In this document: positions 14,848 through 23,276 of the stretch, in pieces | Position numbering within the stretch: position 1 is the first letter of the stretch | Layout of the letters: each line of letters opens with the position of its first letter | Source of the DNA: CAYTZH01 sp964442285 | GTDB lineage: Bacteria > Myxococcota_A > UBA9160 > JAFDET01 | DNA: 64,000 nt | Assembly (NCBI GenBank): GCA_964442285.1 | Contig: CAYTZH010000026.1 | Coordinates: forward strand, 1 to 64,000 | Direction of reading: 5' to 3' | The notes under the pieces: generated by a model | What the model saw: only the letters and a program-made list of their open reading frames with translations | Database searches by the model: none | Told to the model about the DNA's origin: nothing | Position numbers and translations under genes: made by a program

Positions 14848-15366
14848 CTAGCGCGGCCCGCGCCGCCTATCCGGGCTGGCCCCCGGCCCGCCCCGGGGCC
14901 CGGGCGGATTCTCCCAGTTGGTGCCCGGCCCGCCGCGCGGCCCGGGCGGGTTGTCGTCCCGGTCGTAGACGCGGTAGCGCGCGCGGTGGGCGTAGAAGGT
15001 GCGCGTGCGGTAGTGGGCGTACCAGTAGGTGTCGAGGTCCCAGGTGACCACCCGCACCCGGCCCCGCGTCCAGCGTACCCGTCGGCCGTCGATGCGGAGG
15101 TCGAGGTAGGTGGCGCTCACCCAGCCGCGCCCGCCCCGCCAGGCGACGTCGCACCAGTCGGCGACCTCCAGGCAGCCGAGCACGTCCACGACGGCACCCC
15201 GCGCGAAGACGTGCACCACCGGGAAGCGGACACCCGGCCCCGCCCGCAGGTTCAGGCGCACCCGCGTGACTCCGGGGTGGGCCTCGGCGGGTGTGGCGGC
15301 CGCGACCCCGCCGACGACGAGCGCGGCGGCTCCGAGCCAACCAAGCAGGCGATTCCCGAACCGCAT
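14848..15366 (-). CDS. Secreted SH3-domain protein
   Basis: A 172-residue exported protein. Residues 1-28 are a signal peptide ending in AEA. Residues about 30-90 form a bacterial SH3 domain (RVRLNLRAGPGVRFPVVHVFARGAVV...GWVSATYLDL has the typical NLRAGPG and GWV blocks). The tail is repetitive and proline/glycine-rich, with PPGPRGGPG twice. Such proteins usually bind the cell wall or outer surface. The ATG at 15366 follows GGAGGATCGAGG. Confidence 0.8.
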   Translation of the reverse strand: MRFGNRLLGWLGAAALVVGGVAAATPAEAHPGVTRVRLNLRAGPGVRFPVVHVFARGAVVDVLGCLEVADWCDVAWRGGRGWVSATYLDLRIDGRRVRWTRGRVRVVTWDLDTYWYAHYRTRTFYAHRARYRVYDRDDNPPGPRGGPGTNWENPPGPRGGPGASPDRRRGPR

Positions 15367-15460
15367 CCTCGATCCTCCTCGAGACACGCCGCTTCAGACA
15401 CGCCAACGCTGGATTGGTTGCGGGCCCGGCCGAGCCCATGAGCCGAGGGCCGGAACGAGA

Positions 15461-15491
15461 ACGGGGCCGGTGGTCCCGCCACCGGCCCCGT
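15461..15491 (-). terminator. Rho-independent terminator after tRNA-Ala
   Basis: A 13-bp perfect stem (ACGGGGCCGGTGG with its complement) and a five-base loop begin about ten bases after the tRNA-Ala 3' end. On the minus strand it is followed by the pyrimidine-rich TTCTCGTTCC. Confidence 0.72.
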
Positions 15492-15501
15492 CGAAATGTC
15501 G

Positions 15502-15577
<76 letters not shown>

Positions 15578-15671
15578 ACGCGGAGCGCAGAGCCTAGTGC
15601 CGGCCTCCGAGCCTGTCAAAACGCGCGCTTGAGCTTCGCCGGGGGCTCGGGCAGACTGCGACGTCCCGAGC

Positions 15672-15757
15672 GCCGGAGTGGCGGAACTGGTATACGCGCT
15701 CGACTCAAAATCGAGTGGGCCCTGCCCATGCGGGTTCGACTCCCGCCTCCGGCACCA
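15672..15757 (+). tRNA. tRNA-Leu (anticodon CAA)
   Basis: An 86-base class II tRNA. The acceptor stem GCCGGAG pairs with CTCCGGC, the anticodon stem CTCGA/TCGAG encloses CTCAAAA (anticodon CAA), a long variable arm follows, the T-arm has GGTTCGACTCC, and CCA is encoded. The 227 bases downstream, up to the next gene, show no further feature. Confidence 0.95.
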
Positions 15758-15984
15758 TCCCCGATCCCTCCCGAGGCGCGGGCTGGCCCGGAAGCGGGAG
15801 CTGAGCTATTCCGCCGGCTTGCGGCCCGCGGTGGCCCCGGGGGATGGGGTGTGGCGGGCGGTGAGCGCGAATTTGCGCGGCCCGGCCGCGTCGAAGGGGG
15901 CAGCACCTCGAGCGCCACGACGCACACCGGAGCCAGCCCGCCCGGATGCGCCGGACGGGACCACACGAAGGAGGACATCGACCC

Positions 15985-16314
15985 ATGCCCAAGCTCGCCA
16001 CCGTGATTGCCCTGGCCCTGCTCCTGCTCGGCGGCGCCGCCCTCGTGGCGCCCGCAGAGGCCGAGGCGCAGTACCGCCAGTTCACGGGTCGGATCGACAA
16101 GATCAACAAGAGGAAGTTCATCGTCGACAACCGCAAGGGCGACAAGGTCCCCTTCGTCCGGGTCGACGCGACCTCCGTCGAGGGCGAGGGCAAGCAGTCC
16201 TACGACGACCTGAAGAAGGGCGACTGGGTCACGGTGGACTGGAAGTTCATCGACAAGCCGCGCAAGGCCTACAAGATCCTGGTGATCCCGCCCCGCGAAG
16301 ACGACGACGACTAG
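15985..16314 (+). CDS. Small periplasmic protein, 109 aa
   Basis: A 109-residue protein with a signal peptide (ATVIALALLLLGGAALV, cleavage near AEA-Q). The mature 80-residue part reads like a small beta-barrel (FTGRIDKINKRKFIVDN ... GDWVTVDWKF), similar to OB-like DUF5666 proteins. It ends in an acidic EDDDD tail. The ATG has GAAGGAGGA upstream. Its function is unknown. Confidence 0.7.
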   Translation: MPKLATVIALALLLLGGAALVAPAEAEAQYRQFTGRIDKINKRKFIVDNRKGDKVPFVRVDATSVEGEGKQSYDDLKKGDWVTVDWKFIDKPRKAYKILVIPPREDDDD

Positions 16315-16371
16315 GCCGGAGCGCCTCGCGGGAGGCAGGCGAAGTGCGGAGGGGCCGGGTAGCCTCCCGCC

Positions 16372-17520
16372 ATGGGCAACCCGCTGCGTCCGGACCAGTA
16401 CGAGCGCTACAAGCGCCACCTGATCCTGCCCGAGATCGGGCTCCGCGGGCAGCAGGCGCTGCTCGAGTCGCGGGTCCTGCTGATCGGCGCGGGCGGCCTG
16501 GGCTCCCCCCTGGGCCTCTACCTGGCGGCCGCCGGGGTCGGCACCCTGGGCCTGGTCGACTTCGACCGGGTCGACGCCTCGAACCTGCAGCGCCAGGTTC
16601 TCTACGGCACCCGCGACGTGGGGCGTCCCAAGGTCGAGGTGGCGCGGGAGCGCCTGGAGGACCTGAATCCGGACGTCCGGATCGAGGCGTATCCGGTCCA
16701 GCTCACCTCGGCGAACGCCCTGGAGATCCTGCGCGACTACGACGTGGTCGTGGACGGCAGCGACAACTTCCCCACCCGCTACCTCGTCAACGACGCCTGC
16801 GTCCTGCTCGGCAAGCCGAACGTCCACGGCGCCATCTTCCGCTTCGACGGGCAGGTCACCGTCTTCGATGCCCGCCGCGGGCCCTGCTACCGCTGCCTGT
16901 ACCCGGAGCCGCCGCCGCCGGAGCTCGTGCCGTCGTGCGCCGAGGGCGGCGTGCTCGGCGTGCTGCCGGGCATCATCGCCATGCTCCAGGCCACCGAGAC
17001 CCTGAAGCTGCTCACGGGCATCGGCGAGCCCCTCGTCGGGCGGCTCGTCCAGTACTCGGCCCTGGACATGACCTTCAACGAGTTCCAGCTCCGCAAGGAC
17101 CCGGACTGTCCGGTGTGCGGCCCCGAGCCGACGCTCACCGAGCTGATCGACTACGAGCAGTTCTGCGCGCCGCGCCCCGTCGAGGCGGAGGCCCCGGTGG
17201 CGGAGGTGGCCCCGACGGAGCTGGCCGCGCGTCGCGCCCGCGGCGAGGCGCTGCTGCTGCTCGACGTGCGCGAGCCCCACGAGGTGGAGATCGCCGCGCT
17301 CGAGGACAGCGTGCACATCCCCCTGGCGGAGCTCGAGGCCCGCGCGGAGGAGCTCGCCGAGTGGCGCGGCCAGCCGGTGGTCGCCTACTGCAAGACCGGC
17401 GGTCGCAGCGCCCGGGCCTGTCGCCTGCTCGGCCGCCTCGGCTTCGCGGACGTCACCAATCTGGCCGGGGGCCTCGACCTCTGGTCAAAGAGCGTGGACC
17501 CTTCGGTCCCTCGCTACTGA
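16372..17520 (+). CDS. moeB: MoeB/ThiF-type adenylyltransferase with C-terminal rhodanese
   Basis: A 382-residue E1-like enzyme that adenylates the C-terminus of a ubiquitin-fold sulfur carrier such as MoaD or ThiS. A rhodanese domain then supplies the sulfur. The ATP-binding GAGGLGSPLGLYLAAAGVG is near residue 37; zinc ligands are in CYRCLYPEP and CPVCGPEP. The rhodanese domain (about 285-382) has its active loop CKTGGRS. No sulfur carrier gene is adjacent, so the pathway (molybdopterin, thiamine or cysteine) is open. Confidence 0.9.
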   Translation: MGNPLRPDQYERYKRHLILPEIGLRGQQALLESRVLLIGAGGLGSPLGLYLAAAGVGTLGLVDFDRVDASNLQRQVLYGTRDVGRPKVEVARERLEDLNPDVRIEAYPVQLTSANALEILRDYDVVVDGSDNFPTRYLVNDACVLLGKPNVHGAIFRFDGQVTVFDARRGPCYRCLYPEPPPPELVPSCAEGGVLGVLPGIIAMLQATETLKLLTGIGEPLVGRLVQYSALDMTFNEFQLRKDPDCPVCGPEPTLTELIDYEQFCAPRPVEAEAPVAEVAPTELAARRARGEALLLLDVREPHEVEIAALEDSVHIPLAELEARAEELAEWRGQPVVAYCKTGGRSARACRLLGRLGFADVTNLAGGLDLWSKSVDPSVPRY

Positions 17521-17535
17521 GCCCTCGGAGGCCCC

Positions 17536-17874
17536 GTGGCCACGCGTGTTCCCAATCCGCTCAAGCGGCGCCACCTGATCGAGCAGAAGCTCGATCCCGC
17601 CAAGGCGCGCAAGATCGCCGACGCCTACCTGGAAGAGGGGCGGCGCTTCGAGGCCATCGCCTTCCTGCAGAAGGCCGAGGACCGGGAGGCCCTGGCCTCG
17701 CTGCGGGCGGCCGCCGTCGAGGAGGGGGAGCCCTTCCTGCTCCGGCAGAGCTGCCGGGCCCTGGACGAGGAGCCCTCGGCGGACGAATGGCGCTCCGTGG
17801 CCCGGCGGGCCCGGGAGGAGGGCCGGATCGTGGAGGCCGAGGACGCCGAGCGCCAGGCCAGCGCCGCGGACTGA
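17536..17874 (+). CDS. Small helical protein, 112 aa
   Basis: A 112-residue soluble protein that is entirely helical by appearance, with a TPR/HEAT-like run (AKARKIADAYLEEGRRFEAIAFLQKAEDREAL has alternating helices). I know no named family. The GTG start has GGAGG five bases upstream. It lies 15 bases after moeB and is probably co-transcribed. Confidence 0.65.
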   Translation: MATRVPNPLKRRHLIEQKLDPAKARKIADAYLEEGRRFEAIAFLQKAEDREALASLRAAAVEEGEPFLLRQSCRALDEEPSADEWRSVARRAREEGRIVEAEDAERQASAAD

Positions 17875-17913
17875 GCGGGCGGCGGGCGCCGGCGCCGACC
17901 CGTCGGCCTCCAG

Positions 17914-17940
17914 TTGACTCGCGAGTCGATGTCCTAGAAT
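17914..17940 (+). promoter_or_regulatory. Promoter with embedded palindrome before the first SCP2-like gene
   Basis: TTGACT (-35) and TAGAAT (-10) are separated by 15 bases. The 12-base perfect palindrome GACTCGCGAGTC (17916-17927) overlaps the -35 and spacer. The -10 ends six bases before the ATG, so transcription would start at or near the start codon, giving a leaderless mRNA. Confidence 0.5.
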
Positions 17941-17946
17941 CGACCC

Positions 17947-18300
17947 ATGGCGTCCGAAGCCCTCACCCCGCCCGAGGCCGCGGCCCGCTGGCTGCACGCC
18001 CACTTCGACCCCGAGGCCGCCCGGGGGGTGGTGGCCGTGATCGAGATGGAGCTGACGGGGCCCGGCGGAGGGACCGTCTGCCTCCAGATCGAGGACGGCC
18101 GGATCAAGACCCGCGTCGGCGGCGACGTGGCGCCCCATGTCCGCTTCGCGCTCTCCGTCGACGACTGGGCCGCCCTCACCGCCGGTCGCGCCAACGCCGA
18201 GCTGCTCGCCATGGAGGAGCGCATCGCCATCTCGGGCGACCACGCCCTGGCCATGCGCATGCGGGCCCTGTTCCCCCGGAGATCCCGAGCAGCCGGCTGA
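17947..18300 (+). CDS. SCP2 sterol-binding-domain protein
   Basis: A 117-residue single-domain protein with the SCP2 lipid-carrier fold: VVAVIEMELTGPGGGTVCLQIEDGRI, then PHVRFALSVDDWAALTAGRANAELLAM, and a C-terminal hydrophobic helix (DHALAMRMRALF). SCP2 domains bind sterols or acyl chains. No ribosome site is visible; the promoter suggests a leaderless message. Its stop overlaps the uvrA-like start (TGATG). A second SCP2-like gene lies 4.1 kb downstream. Confidence 0.8.
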   Translation: MASEALTPPEAAARWLHAHFDPEAARGVVAVIEMELTGPGGGTVCLQIEDGRIKTRVGGDVAPHVRFALSVDDWAALTAGRANAELLAMEERIAISGDHALAMRMRALFPRRSRAAG

Positions 18301-21047
18301 TGCCCGCCTCCGAGATCCGGATCAGCGGCGCCCGGGCCCACAACCTTCGCGACGTCGACTGTCGGGTGCCGCTGCGGGCCCTGACGGTGATCAGCGGGGT
18401 CTCCGGCTCCGGCAAGTCCTCCCTGGCCTTCGATACGCTCTACGCCGAGGGGCAGCGTCGCTACGTGGTGTCGCTCAGCACCTACGCGCGCCAGTTCCTG
18501 GAGCGGCTGCCCCGGCCCGACGTCGACGCCATCAGCCACCTTCCGCCCGCGGTGGCCATCGAGCAGCGCAACGGCGTGACCCACGCGCGTTCCACCGTGG
18601 GCACCGGGACGGAGATCGTGGACCACCTGCGGCTCTTGTTCGCCCGGGTGGGCGAGACGCGCTGTCCCGACTGCGACCGGCCCGTCGAGGCCGGCACCGT
18701 GCAGTCGGTGGTGGACGACCTGCTGCGCCGCTGGGAGGGCAAGCGGGTCTCCTTCGGCGCCCCCCTGCCGAGCGGCGGCACGGCGACCGCCCTCCGCGAA
18801 GACCTGCTGCGCCAGGGCTGGACGCGCCTGCTCGACCCGCCAGCCGGCGTGGTGGAGGTCGCGGAGCTCTCGGTGCGGGCGCTCTCCGCCGCCCGCCGGC
18901 GCGGGGCCCTGCTGCTCCTGGACCGCCTGCGGCTCGGCCACGACGTCGATCGCCCGCGCCTGGCCGAGGCCGCGGCCGCCGCCTTCGCCCGGGCGGGGGA
19001 GCTGGTGGCGCTGGCCGAGTCGGGCGAGCGCGCCAGCTACCACGAGGGCTTCGCGTGCGACGGCTGCGGACGTCGGCTGCCCACCCCGGAGCCGGCGCTC
19101 TTCTCGTTCAACAGCTCCCTCGGCGCCTGCGAGACCTGCGAGGGCTTCGGGCGCATCCCCGCCCTCGATCCGGCGCGGGTCGTCCCGGACCCGAGCCGCA
19201 GCCTGGCCGGCGATGCGGTGGCGCCGTTCGCCACCCGCGCGGGCCGGGCCCTGCGACGCGACCTCCTGCGCGCCGCCCGGGCAACGGGCGTGCCCAGCGA
19301 CGTGCCCTTCTCGGCGCTCACGGAGGCCCAACGCCGCTGGGTGTTCGAGGGCGACCAGCACGAAGGCGGCGACTGGTACGGCGTGCGCGGCTACTTCGAC
19401 TGGCTCGAAGGCCGACGCTACAAGGTGCAGGCACGGGTGCTGATCGCCCGCTACCGCCGCTTCGACCCGTGCCCGGCGTGCGACGGGGCGCGCCTGCGGC
19501 CCGAGGCCCTGTGCGTGCGGGTCGACGGTCGGGACCTCGGCGCGCTCTGCGCCCTCACCCTCGACGAGCTCGACGCGTGGCTCGGTCAGCTCGTGCTGCC
19601 GGCGTCGGCCCGGGCCCGCGCCGCGCGGCTGCTGGACGCCCTGGGCCAGCGGGTGGCGACGGCCCGGGAGGTCGGGCTCGGCTACCTCTCCCTGGCGCGA
19701 CCGTTGCGGACGCTCTCGGGGGGGGAGGCCCAGCGCATCCAGCTCGCCACGGCGCTCGGCGGCGCCCTGACCTCGGCGCTCTACGTCCTCGACGAGCCGT
19801 CCGTCGGCCTGCACGCGACCGACGTGGGCCGGCTGCTCGGCGTGCTCCGCCGCCTGCGCGAGCGGGGCAACACGGTGGTGGTGGTCGAGCACGCGCCGGA
19901 GATCGTCGCCGCGGCCGACCACGTCATCGAGCTCGGTCCCGGAGCCGGGAGCCGGGGCGGCCGGCTGGTGGTCGAGGGCCCAGTAGACACCGTTCGGCGT
20001 CACCCGGACTCGCCCACGGGTCGGGTCCTGCGCGGCGAGCTGCGCACCGCGCTCCGGCCGCCGCGTCGGCCAAGCGGACGGCTCCGCGTGGAGGGAGCGA
20101 CGGAGCACAATCTGCAGGACCTCGACGTGGAGATCCCCCTCGGCCAGCTGGTGGTGGTGACCGGCGTCTCCGGGGCGGGCAAGTCCACCCTCGTGCGGTC
20201 GGTGGTGGTGGGCCACCTGCGCGGCGACCCGGATCGCGGCGCCTGCCGGCGCCTCCGCGGGGCCGAGGCGGTGCGGGAGGTCGTCGTGGTGGAGCCTGGG
20301 GGCGCCCGTCAGGCGCGCAGCAACCCGGCCACGGCGACCAAGGCCTTCGAGGGCATCCGCCGGCGGTTCGCGGCCAGCCCCGAGGCCCGGGCCCGGGGCC
20401 TCGCCGCCGGCTGGTTCTCCTTCAACGTCCCTGGCGGTCGCTGCGACGTGTGCGAGGGGAGCGGCGAGACGGTCGTGGACATGCAGTTCCTGGAGGACGT
20501 GCGGGTGGCGTGCGAGGGCTGTGGCGGCACGCGCTACAAGCCCGAAGCGCGCTCCATCCGGGTCGCGGGCCGCTCGATCGTGGACGTGCTGGCGCTCTCG
20601 GTGGAGGAGGCCCTCGCGCTGTTCGAGGCCGATCCCGCTGTGGCCGCCCGGCTCGAGCCCCTGGTGCGGGTGGGGCTCGGCTACCTGGGCCTCGGTCAGC
20701 CCCTGTCCACGCTCTCCGGCGGCGAGGCCCAGCGCCTGCGCCTGGCCCAGGCGCTGGTCCAGGGGGAGGGAGCGGGGGTGCTGTTCGCCCTCGACGAGCC
20801 CACCACGGGCCTCCATCCCGTCGACGTGGAGGTCCTGCTGCGTTGCCTCGACGACCTGATCGCCGAGGGCGCCAGCGTGCTGGCGGTGGAGCACAGCCTG
20901 GAGTTCATGGCCCGCGCCGACCACGTCATCGACCTGGGGCCGGGCGGCGGACCGCTCGGGGGGCGCCTCGTCGACCGCGGATCCCCGGGGGAGCTCGCCG
21001 AGCGAGGGCGGGGCCCGACGGGGACGGCCCTGCGGGGCATTCTCTGA
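18300..21047 (+). CDS. UvrA-family excinuclease ATPase (probable paralogue)
   Basis: A 915-residue UvrA-type tandem ABC ATPase, the damage-recognition subunit of nucleotide excision repair. Walker A motifs are GVSGSGKSS (near 33) and GVSGAGKST. There are two ABC signatures (LSGGEAQRIQLA and LSGGEAQRLRLA) and two CxxC-type zinc modules (CDGCG...CETC; CDVC...CEGC). The region matching the UvrB-binding domain is present but short. At 915 residues it is a little shorter than housekeeping UvrA (about 940). Co-transcription with an SCP2-like gene and no uvrB nearby suggest a second copy. Confidence 0.88.
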   Translation: MPASEIRISGARAHNLRDVDCRVPLRALTVISGVSGSGKSSLAFDTLYAEGQRRYVVSLSTYARQFLERLPRPDVDAISHLPPAVAIEQRNGVTHARSTVGTGTEIVDHLRLLFARVGETRCPDCDRPVEAGTVQSVVDDLLRRWEGKRVSFGAPLPSGGTATALREDLLRQGWTRLLDPPAGVVEVAELSVRALSAARRRGALLLLDRLRLGHDVDRPRLAEAAAAAFARAGELVALAESGERASYHEGFACDGCGRRLPTPEPALFSFNSSLGACETCEGFGRIPALDPARVVPDPSRSLAGDAVAPFATRAGRALRRDLLRAARATGVPSDVPFSALTEAQRRWVFEGDQHEGGDWYGVRGYFDWLEGRRYKVQARVLIARYRRFDPCPACDGARLRPEALCVRVDGRDLGALCALTLDELDAWLGQLVLPASARARAARLLDALGQRVATAREVGLGYLSLARPLRTLSGGEAQRIQLATALGGALTSALYVLDEPSVGLHATDVGRLLGVLRRLRERGNTVVVVEHAPEIVAAADHVIELGPGAGSRGGRLVVEGPVDTVRRHPDSPTGRVLRGELRTALRPPRRPSGRLRVEGATEHNLQDLDVEIPLGQLVVVTGVSGAGKSTLVRSVVVGHLRGDPDRGACRRLRGAEAVREVVVVEPGGARQARSNPATATKAFEGIRRRFAASPEARARGLAAGWFSFNVPGGRCDVCEGSGETVVDMQFLEDVRVACEGCGGTRYKPEARSIRVAGRSIVDVLALSVEEALALFEADPAVAARLEPLVRVGLGYLGLGQPLSTLSGGEAQRLRLAQALVQGEGAGVLFALDEPTTGLHPVDVEVLLRCLDDLIAEGASVLAVEHSLEFMARADHVIDLGPGGGPLGGRLVDRGSPGELAERGRGPTGTALRGIL

Positions 21048-21103
21048 TCGCCCGCGAACCGCGGCGCGCGCGACGTGGCGGGGATTCAACCCTACACATC
21101 AGG

Positions 21104-22408
21104 GTGCTCAACGGATTCCGGGGCGCGACCGATACACGAGGGGTGGGAGATCCCGAACCGGAGGGGCCGCGCGGACCGGGTGGCCACGAGAGCGGCTATG
21201 CGGGCGTCCTGCGTCGGCTCATCGGGAGCCTGCGGGAGGTGGGCTCGTTCGGTCTGGTGTCCGTCGACGGATCGCCCCTGCAGCAGGTGGAGGATCGCTA
21301 CGGCGTCGAGGCCCACCGCCAGGTCGTTGCGAGCCTCGTCGCCGCGGTGGAGGAGGTCAGCCGGCCGTTCCGCGACGGCGACGACGTGGTGACCAGCGCC
21401 GGCGGCTGGCGCAACGAGGTCTCGGTCTTCGTCTTCCGCCCCCGCGACGACGACGCCTTCTACGGCGAGGGACTCGAGACCCTGCGCGCCACCCTCGCCG
21501 ACCACCTGGAGAAGAACGGCGCGCGCCTCTTCTATCCCTACCTCCGCGCGGCGCCCGCCCTGGCCGTCGGCAGCGCGTTGGGCCTCCACAACCCCATCTC
21601 CGAGGAGGTGCGGGTGATCCGGCGTGCGCTCGAGCAGGCGCGCGAGGACGGGGCGCTCCACCGGCAGCTCGACCGTCGCGCGCGCCGCCGGGACTTCACC
21701 GCCACCGTCTTCGGCGAGCGGATCCACGTGCTCTTCGAGCCCATCGTGAATCTCGCCTCTCGCGACACGCTCGGCTTCGAGGCGCTCTCCCGGGGACCCA
21801 CCGGTTCGTCCATCCAGAGCCCCGGCGCCCTGTTCCAGGCCGCCGAGGAGCACGACCTGCTCTACGAGGTGGACTCCCTGTGCCGCCGCAAGGCCCTCGA
21901 GGGGGCCCACGGCCTGGCGCCGGGCAAGAAGCTCTTCCTCAACTGCCTGCCCGCGGCGATCCGCGATCCGAGCTTCCGCGGCGAGGCCCTGCGGACGCGG
22001 CTGGAGCGGATGCGGCTGCGGCCCTGCGACGTGGTCTTCGAGATCACCGAGCGCGAGTCGATCGGCAACCTGGCCATGTTTCGCGAGGCCCGGGACCACT
22101 TCGCCAGCCTGGGGCTCGGGATCGCCCTGGACGACATGGGCGTGGGCTACTCGAGCCTGGCGCGGATCATGGAGATCGCGCCCGACTACATCAAGGTGGA
22201 CCAGTCCCTCGTCCGGTCGATCGACACCGATCCCCCCCGGCAGGAGCTGCTGCGCGCCCTCAACCGGGTGGCCGAGAGCCTGAACGCCCAGCTCATCGCC
22301 GAGGGGATCGAGACCAGCGAGGAGCTCGCCATGCTCCAGCAGCTCGGCGTGCCCTACGGCCAGGGCTACCTGCTGGGCCGCGCGGCCCCCCTGCGCCGGG
22401 TTCGCTGA
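21104..22408 (+). CDS. EAL-domain cyclic-di-GMP phosphodiesterase with degenerate GGDEF-like N-terminus
   Basis: A protein of about 434 residues. The C-terminal EAL domain (about 190-430) has the catalytic set: EALSRG, the glutamate of EITERES, the metal-binding LDDMGVGYSSL, the lysine of YIKVD and AEGIET. It should therefore hydrolyse cyclic-di-GMP. The N-terminal 150 residues look like a worn GGDEF domain, with GGWRNEVSVFVF where GGDEF should be, so cyclase activity is unlikely. The start is uncertain: GTG at 21104 or 21143, neither with a strong ribosome site. Confidence 0.85.
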   Translation: MLNGFRGATDTRGVGDPEPEGPRGPGGHESGYAGVLRRLIGSLREVGSFGLVSVDGSPLQQVEDRYGVEAHRQVVASLVAAVEEVSRPFRDGDDVVTSAGGWRNEVSVFVFRPRDDDAFYGEGLETLRATLADHLEKNGARLFYPYLRAAPALAVGSALGLHNPISEEVRVIRRALEQAREDGALHRQLDRRARRRDFTATVFGERIHVLFEPIVNLASRDTLGFEALSRGPTGSSIQSPGALFQAAEEHDLLYEVDSLCRRKALEGAHGLAPGKKLFLNCLPAAIRDPSFRGEALRTRLERMRLRPCDVVFEITERESIGNLAMFREARDHFASLGLGIALDDMGVGYSSLARIMEIAPDYIKVDQSLVRSIDTDPPRQELLRALNRVAESLNAQLIAEGIETSEELAMLQQLGVPYGQGYLLGRAAPLRRVR

Positions 22409-22429
22409 GGCGATCTGCCACGATAGACT
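22401..22429 (+). promoter_or_regulatory. Candidate leaderless promoter of the second SCP2-like gene
   Basis: TAGACT (-10) ends seven bases before the ATG and is 17 bases from a weak -35 (TTCGCT). The arrangement mirrors the promoter of the first SCP2-like gene and implies a leaderless transcript. The -35 overlaps the end of the EAL gene. Confidence 0.35.
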
Positions 22430-22436
22430 GGCGCCC

Positions 22437-22799
22437 ATGCTCGAGCGTGCCCGTCCGCCCGAGGACATCAGCCCGGCCGACTTCTTCACGCGCTGGATCC
22501 CCGACGCGGTGGCGTCGGACGCCCACCGCCGGCACCGGCTGGGCGGGACCGCGGCCACGATCGTCTTCGAGCTCACCGGAGAGCCGGGCGGGGTCTTCAG
22601 CCTGCGGATCGACGCCGGTATCGTCCACGGCTCGCCGGGCTCCGATGGCGAGGCCGACCTGCGGGTGATGGTGGACGTGGAGACCTGGCGCGCGCTCAAC
22701 CGCGGCACCCTGAGCGCGCCCCAGGCCCTGCTCAAGCGCCGCGTCCACATCCACGGCGACTTCATCCTGGCGCTGAAGCTGCACCTGATCCTGGGCTAG
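22437..22799 (+). CDS. SCP2-like lipid-binding protein
   Basis: A 120-residue protein related to the SCP2-like protein at 17947. It shares the order ATIVFELTGEPGGVFSLRID, LRVMVDVETWRALNRG, and a C-terminal hydrophobic helix (GDFILALKLHLIL). No ribosome site is present before the ATG. The two copies bracket the UvrA and EAL genes. Lipid binding is known for the family; the ligand here is unknown. Confidence 0.75.
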   Translation: MLERARPPEDISPADFFTRWIPDAVASDAHRRHRLGGTAATIVFELTGEPGGVFSLRIDAGIVHGSPGSDGEADLRVMVDVETWRALNRGTLSAPQALLKRRVHIHGDFILALKLHLILG

Positions 22800-22815
22800 G
22801 CGGCGCGCCTGGACC

Positions 22816-22869
22816 GGACGCCCCCGCTCGGTGGGATGCCCCCGCTCGGCCGGATGCTTCCGCTCAGCC
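22816..22869. repeat. 18-bp tandem repeat, three copies
   Basis: Three adjacent units read GGACGCCCCCGCTCGGTG, GGATGCCCCCGCTCGGCC and GGATGCTTCCGCTCAGCC. They fill the space between the convergent SCP2-like gene and hpf and include the hpf stop codon. Confidence 0.75.
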
Positions 22870-23202
22870 GGAGCGCTGGCGCTCGCGGTCCTTCTGGACC
22901 GCGCGTCGCTTGCTGAAGATCTTCTTGTCGTGGATCTTGCGCAGCTGGCGTTCCAGCGTCTCCATCAGCTTGTCGGCGGCGGGGATCATCTCGCTGGCGT
23001 GGGCGTGCCCGGCGACCTCGGTGTGGCTGCCCGTCACGTGCCCGTGGGCCGCGTAGTCCGAGCCGTCCTGGGAGAGGGTGATCTCGAATCGCGTGGTCTC
23101 GGGGAACTCCTCCGAGAGGGCTTCGGTCCGCGTCTCGATGGCGCGGCGCACGCGCTCGTCGTTCTCGAGATCCTTGAAGTTGATCAGCACGGAGACGGCC
23201 AT
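22864..23202 (-). CDS. hpf: Ribosome hibernation-promoting factor (short HPF/RaiA family)
   Basis: A 112-residue protein of the HPF/RaiA (S30AE) family, which binds the 30S subunit and silences ribosomes in stationary phase. The beta-alpha-beta-beta-beta-alpha order is visible (NDERVRRAIETRTEALSEEF, then FEITLSQDG, YAAHGHVTG, and the helix AADKLMETLERQLRKI). It lacks the C-terminal dimerisation domain of long HPF. The ATG follows GAGGATT. It lies 74 bases downstream of selC on the same strand. Confidence 0.87.
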   Translation of the reverse strand: MAVSVLINFKDLENDERVRRAIETRTEALSEEFPETTRFEITLSQDGSDYAAHGHVTGSHTEVAGHAHASEMIPAADKLMETLERQLRKIHDKKIFSKRRAVQKDRERQRSG

Positions 23203-23276
23203 GAATCCTCCGGGCCCTGCGGCCCCGCCGGGGTTGCGTTGCGTCGGCGGCGGCCGTGGTTGCGCCGCGTCGGCGG

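Noticed and set aside
15678..18299. Long N-terminal extension in frame with uvrA
   Set aside because: The frame runs through tRNA-Leu and through the moeB and SCP2 genes in the wrong frame; the true start is the ATG at 18300.
18300..21047. Calling this the housekeeping uvrA outright
   Set aside because: Slightly short, with a reduced UvrB-binding region and an odd operon; only a genome-wide count of uvrA copies would decide.
17934..21089. 1051-codon open frame on the minus strand opposite uvrA
   Set aside because: It is the antisense shadow of the UvrA gene in GC-rich DNA; its composition is Arg, Gly, His and Glu rich with no motif, while the plus strand has all UvrA motifs.
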